Source of the DNA: an uncultured Bacteroidales bacterium
Lineage (GTDB): Bacteria; Bacteroidota; Bacteroidia; Bacteroidales; UBA4417
DNA length: 7,971 bases
Assembly (NCBI GenBank): GCA_903917425.1
Contig: CAIXAQ010000331.1
Location: 1 to 7,971, forward strand
Direction: 5' to 3'
Made by a program: the position numbers and the translations under genes. Positions within the stretch are counted from its first letter, which is position 1, and each line of letters begins with the position of its first letter. Under the pieces are notes generated by a model. It was not told the DNA's origin and made no database searches. It saw only the letters and a list, made by a program, of their open reading frames with translations. This document shows positions 6,301 to 7,971 of the stretch, one piece after another.

Positions 6301-7499
6301 ATGGTGTTCCCGGTATTGGCAGCTGAATTTGCTATCACCAGGTTAGCCCCTGTTACTTTTCCCTGTCCATTCATACTAAATTTGGACGAGAAGATGCCTG
6401 TTCCGGGATAAGTAAATCCATATCCGCCGGCTCCTGTTGTAGTATAATTGTATGAATACAGGTTGTTATTTACATTACACGGAATCGTAAGTGTATTGTT
6501 GCTTGTCCAGTTCTCGCCTGAAATGGCTGTTGTTGTTGCTGAAATGTTTACGTCTTCCTGAATGATAGGATTCCATCCGGTGAAATTAAGGATAGAAGCT
6601 GTCCCCCCAGCCAGGCCCGTTACTGTTTGGGTAGAAGTGTACCGGGTGAAAGTATTAGTGGCATCTTTAACTGTAAGGGTAACATCGAAAGTTGCCGCTG
6701 AAGCAGAAACATTCGCTACTCTCACATCAAGAGGAGTTGGTGCTCCGTATGGAATGGGGTTTCGGGCCAGTGAATAAATATTAGATACCTGGATGATATC
6801 AGTGTAAAAATTATTACCAAAAATGGTTGCAGGTCTGAATGGTGAAACTGTCAGAGCAGTAGGCAATGCTGTTGCGCTTCGGTTTCCATAAAGACAAGTA
6901 GCTAGTGTGGTATTACAATAGTGAACAACTGCCGTTGTTCCGGCAGTGCCAGTATTTGAAAACTCCCAGGCAACGTACACGCCTCCTCCTGTATAGGTAA
7001 AAGGTGTACCTCCTGTAAATGGGATTTCATAAGAACCTGTGGCAATAGGTACTGTCCAGGTTGGATTGGTGCTTGCCACGGTGAATCCTGTAGTGGTCCA
7101 GTTTGCGCCTAATGTATAAGTAATATCGGTTGTGTTTTTTAAATATATGGTAAGAAGCCCGGTCTGGGTTGTAGCTCCTGCAGTGGCAATTAAGAATCCA
7201 ATCGAATTGATTTCATATCCGCTTGGGAAACCGCTTGCAGCCATTTCGGCAGCTGTGATCAGGTATTCGGTACGCTGGTATTTGGAAGCATTTCCCGGAG
7301 CCCTAGTATTCCCGGAAGTGGATCCATTACTTGGTACGGTCCAGATTGACATGGCATCCGATTCCGGATTATTCCATTGTGTCAGAGTTGTGCCAAGTGG
7401 TGTTCCCTCATCAACAAGGTTGGGTGTTTGTCTTTGCATTTGGGCCATGCCAAAGCCGCAAAATAGTAAGGCAAAAAATAGGAGTAGGTTTTTTTTCAT
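3354..7499 (-). CDS. Large secreted modular protein with T9SS type A sorting domain
   Basis: The 1381-residue product starts with a clear signal peptide, MKKNLLLFFALLFCGFGMAQ. About 45-230 is a beta-rich N-terminal module (YQRTEYLI ... GGGVYVAWEF) of a type seen in other Bacteroidota surface proteins. About 235-335 resembles a CARDB-like beta-sandwich and about 340-503 is a further beta-rich region. Two fibronectin III-like modules (505-603, 604-701) share FEYG-x-TTAYGT and TTYH-x-R. Six PKD/Ig-like modules (702-1220) each hold one cysteine pair. An Ig-like module with NQWYLNG (1221-1295) precedes the type A sorting domain from about 1300 (FEVYPNPNYGQF) to the end (GVYMVALRNRDIDIVRKVVILK). 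T9SS substrates cross the outer membrane and are released or anchored to the surface. No catalytic domain is visible, so an adhesin or structural role is inferred. The ATG at 7497-7499 is set by the signal peptide, with a weak AGGA four bases before it. Codons 2-4 contain a run of eight A. The gene has its own terminator. Confidence 0.92.
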   Translation of the reverse strand: MKKNLLLFFALLFCGFGMAQMQRQTPNLVDEGTPLGTTLTQWNNPESDAMSIWTVPSNGSTSGNTRAPGNASKYQRTEYLITAAEMAASGFPSGYEINSIGFLIATAGATTQTGLLTIYLKNTTDITYTLGANWTTTGFTVASTNPTWTVPIATGSYEIPFTGGTPFTYTGGGVYVAWEFSNTGTAGTTAVVHYCNTTLATCLYGNRSATALPTALTVSPFRPATIFGNNFYTDIIQVSNIYSLARNPIPYGAPTPLDVRVANVSASAATFDVTLTVKDATNTFTRYTSTQTVTGLAGGTASILNFTGWNPIIQEDVNISATTTAISGENWTSNNTLTIPCNVNNNLYSYNYTTTGAGGYGFTYPGTGIFSSKFSMNGQGKVTGANLVIANSAANTGNTIYAVVMNNAGTILGQSANYVIAAGDLGTNKNFTFPTPVVFTDEAFYIGLAQTAGTVQWFPMGTFPESPARANTYYTSAVTGGALTAMLPTDNLKFGIEAQVAPNFNLPVITTVAATSVTNVTATVNGSVMANNNTVSISFEYGTTTAYGTTAAGTPASVTGTTVTPSLSNLSGLLPLTTYHYRAVGTIGLFKFYGTDLTFTTLASPATVVTLSATAVGNTDATLRGTVNANGSATTVTFEYGLTTAYGTSVNATPASVTGNTVTPVSAPITGLLLNTTYHCRVKGVNAGGTTNGNDIVLTTGCSAPVVAGTITGLTSLCQGTNAVAYSVPAITNAATYVWTLPVGATIASGSGTRSITVNFSASAVSGNISVLGSNACGDGAASSLAVTVNPLPLPTLTAGPLGVCVSSTNIVYQTQAGMSNYTWTISAGGAITSGAGTNTIHVNWNTVGAQTIGISYTSVAGCAAAAPGVSNINVVPLPVPTITGSANACLGFTTNTYSTQTGMTAYTWTVSAGGVITAGAGTSAITVTWNTLGAKTVNVNYTNTEGCSAVTPSAFNVTVNQTPSPAITGSAELCAGSTNIIYTTQAGYSDYTWTISYGGIITAGLNSNQVSVDWATAGSRHIYVNYNNALGCAALAPANLSVTVKSAPVPIISGPGQICQGSTGVAYTTQPYYTSYVWTISAGGTITAGAGTNAITVSWNTSGDQTVSVDYTNELGCHSITPTVFPVLIDPLPATAGAVIGTSPVCAGATLVTYTVGPITLATSYVWTLPAGATIATGANTRTIKVNFSPTASSGIIKVSGKNDCGLGGSSPNYNLVVVPLPATPVITQHFDTLTSSANTGNQWYLNGVAIAGATGKKHIAVYAGNYTVVVTLTGCSSATSNSILVLPVPLSGIEVSQSFEVYPNPNYGQFNIKVVSGKQVELNIEIYNNLGTLLWKQENVHIDGTYTTPVGLNSAPAGVYMVALRNRDIDIVRKVVILK
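3840..5396 (-). repeat. Six in-gene PKD/Ig-like domain repeats in A-B-B-B-B-A order
   Basis: Residues 702-1220 form six units. Four central B units of 86, 85, 85 and 85 residues start at 791, 877, 962 and 1047 (nucleotides 5129 down to 4107) and share YTWTIS-GG-IT-G and a late W-N-T segment. They are flanked by two 89-residue A units (702-790, 1132-1220) that share YVWTLPxGATIA, TRxIxVNFS and CGxG. Each unit holds exactly one cysteine pair near its ends: 718/777, 805/863, 890/948, 975/1033, 1060/1118 and 1147/1206. Spacing is 59 in A and 58 in B. This suggests one disulfide per domain. Units are diverged at DNA level, so the expansion is not recent. Confidence 0.85.
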
Positions 7500-7503
7500 A
7501 CAA

Positions 7504-7507
7504 TCCT
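7504..7507 (-). promoter_or_regulatory. Weak ribosome-binding site of the T9SS gene
   Basis: On the minus strand AGGA stands four bases (TTGT) before the ATG at 7499. Spacing is short and the match is only four bases, which is common in Bacteroidota, where Shine-Dalgarno pairing contributes little. Confidence 0.35.
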
Positions 7508-7559
7508 GATTTTGGTTAGAAATAATTAATGAAAGTGGGGTTGGTGTTTTTTGCTAATC

Positions 7560-7567
7560 CAAAGGTA
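7560..7567 (-). promoter_or_regulatory. Candidate -7 element for the T9SS gene
   Basis: TACCTTTG on the minus strand is the only TAnnTTTG match in the minus-strand sequence of this intergenic region and is identical to the glyQS -7 box. It would give a leader of about 50-55 nt before the ATG at 7499, unlike the near-leaderless arrangement of glyQS. No convincing TTTG is present at the expected -33 distance. Confidence 0.5.
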
Positions 7568-7587
7568 ATCAAGATTCGGTCTAAAAT

Positions 7588-7622
7588 ATAAAAAGCAAAA
7601 AAAAAGCAGTATTTCTCTGGCT
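7588..7622. repeat. Decayed terminator, diverged copy of 7841-7875
   Basis: These 35 bases match 7841-7875 at 32 positions. The first 20 bases (ATAAAAAGC, nine A with a following GC) are identical, and all three differences fall in the hairpin (7605-7622). Those changes (AGCAGTA versus AGCCGGA, TCTGGCT versus TCCGGCT) leave two mismatches and a G-T wobble in the 7-bp stem, so it should no longer terminate efficiently. It lies just upstream of the candidate promoter of the T9SS gene. It appears to be a remnant of an extra gene end or of a local duplication. Confidence 0.7.
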
Positions 7623-7840
7623 CTTGCTTCGGCAATGCATCACCCTAAACGATTGAAAGCCGTCTATCTGATTGATTATCAATAAACAATAAAATTATTG
7701 TGCCGCCCAAATTATAAATTTTAGCATGTCAAACTACTGATATTTAGTTGATTACATAAACACCTTAAACTGTTGATATTTAGTTGAATACATAAATATA
7801 GATATATGACTGTCGAAGTCAAAAAGATTGGGTTTTAGAC
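7623..7840. other. AT-rich non-coding stretch in the 409-bp gap between T9SS genes
   Basis: No reading frame of note is visible on either strand. The stretch contains CAATAAAATTATTG (7687-7700), which can fold back only with a tight 2-nt loop, two 30-nt direct repeats (listed separately) and a small stem GACT-GTCGA-AGTC (7808-7820). Nothing in it matches a known RNA gene by eye. Confidence 0.6.
7731..7796. repeat. 30-nt direct repeat, two copies at a 36-bp period
   Basis: Copies at 7731-7760 and 7767-7796 agree at 27 of 30 positions (core TGATATTTAGTTGA, then TACATAAA) and are separated by CACCTT. Both are AT-rich. Only two copies exist and the 6-bp gap is far too short for a CRISPR spacer. 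Possible roles are a regulatory protein-binding pair or a leftover recombination site; the sequence does not decide. Confidence 0.8.
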
Positions 7841-7849
7841 ATAAAAAGC

Positions 7850-7883
7850 AAAAAAAAAGCCGGATTTCTCCGGCTTTTTTTTT
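7850..7883. terminator. Intrinsic terminator of the upstream T9SS paralogue
   Basis: AGCCGGA-TTTC-TCCGGCT (7858-7875) is the same 18-base hairpin as at 3304-3321. It is flanked by nine A on the left (7850-7858, the U-tract for the leftward gene) and nine T on the right, so it can work in both directions. It lies 33 bp beyond the stop of the gene at 7909, almost the same distance as the 3304 hairpin from its gene (32 bp). Confidence 0.9.
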
Positions 7884-7908
7884 ATTGAAATGTTAAGAAG
7901 CGGGAATC

Positions 7909-7971
7909 CTACTTCAGGATAACCACTTTTCGTACAATGTTCATATCCTTGTTACGTAAAGCAACCATATA
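7909..7971 (-). CDS. C-terminal end of a second T9SS sorting-domain protein, truncated by the window edge
   Basis: Only the last 20 codons and a TAG stop are inside the window. They encode YMVALRNKDMNIVRKVVILK, which matches the tail of the 1381-residue neighbour at 17 of 20 residues and the DNA at 53 of 60 bases. This is the final beta-strand region of a T9SS type A sorting domain, including the closing KVVILK. The gene lies on the same strand, upstream of the large T9SS gene, with its own terminator, so the two are probably tandem paralogues or at least share a recently exchanged 3' end. The rest of the protein cannot be seen. Confidence 0.88.
   Translation of the reverse strand, partial: YMVALRNKDMNIVRKVVILK

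Overview
The window looks like chromosomal DNA of a Bacteroidota bacterium. The main signs are two proteins with type IX secretion (T9SS) type A C-terminal sorting domains, TAnnTTTG promoter elements close to start codons, little Shine-Dalgarno signal, and a single-chain GlyRS with Bacteroidota-like sequence. The genus cannot be told from the sequence. There is no rRNA, tRNA, insertion sequence, integrase or CRISPR array.

Layout: (1) 2-655 (+) is the 3' part of a membrane acyltransferase gene of the acyltransferase-3/OafA family, cut by the left edge. (2) 656-794 lies between convergent genes and holds a perfect 17-bp inverted repeat. (3) 795-2315 (-) is glycyl-tRNA synthetase. (4) 2316-2693 lies between divergent genes; it holds a TAnnTTTG promoter for each gene, four bases before each ATG, and a 13-copy, 15-bp purine-rich tandem array. 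(5) 2694-3263 (+) is a cysteine-rich DUF3109/YkgJ-like protein. (6) 3264-3353 holds a bidirectional hairpin terminator. (7) 3354-7499 (-) is a 1381-residue secreted modular protein with a T9SS sorting signal. (8) 7500-7908 is a 409-bp AT-rich non-coding stretch with a promoter, a decayed terminator copy, a 30-nt direct repeat and an intact terminator. (9) 7909-7971 (-) is the last 20 codons of a second T9SS protein, a close paralogue at its C-terminus.

The genes do not form one operon. GlyRS and the DUF3109 protein are housekeeping-type genes driven divergently. The T9SS genes look like a tandem family of surface or secreted proteins, each with its own terminator. No enzymatic domain is visible in the large one, so an adhesive or structural surface role is the best inference. 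No clearly new biological system is seen. The most interesting items are the tandem array next to the glyQS promoter, the near-leaderless divergent start sites, the A-B-B-B-B-A disulfide-type domain array, and the repeated sorting-tail-plus-terminator module with a decayed extra terminator.
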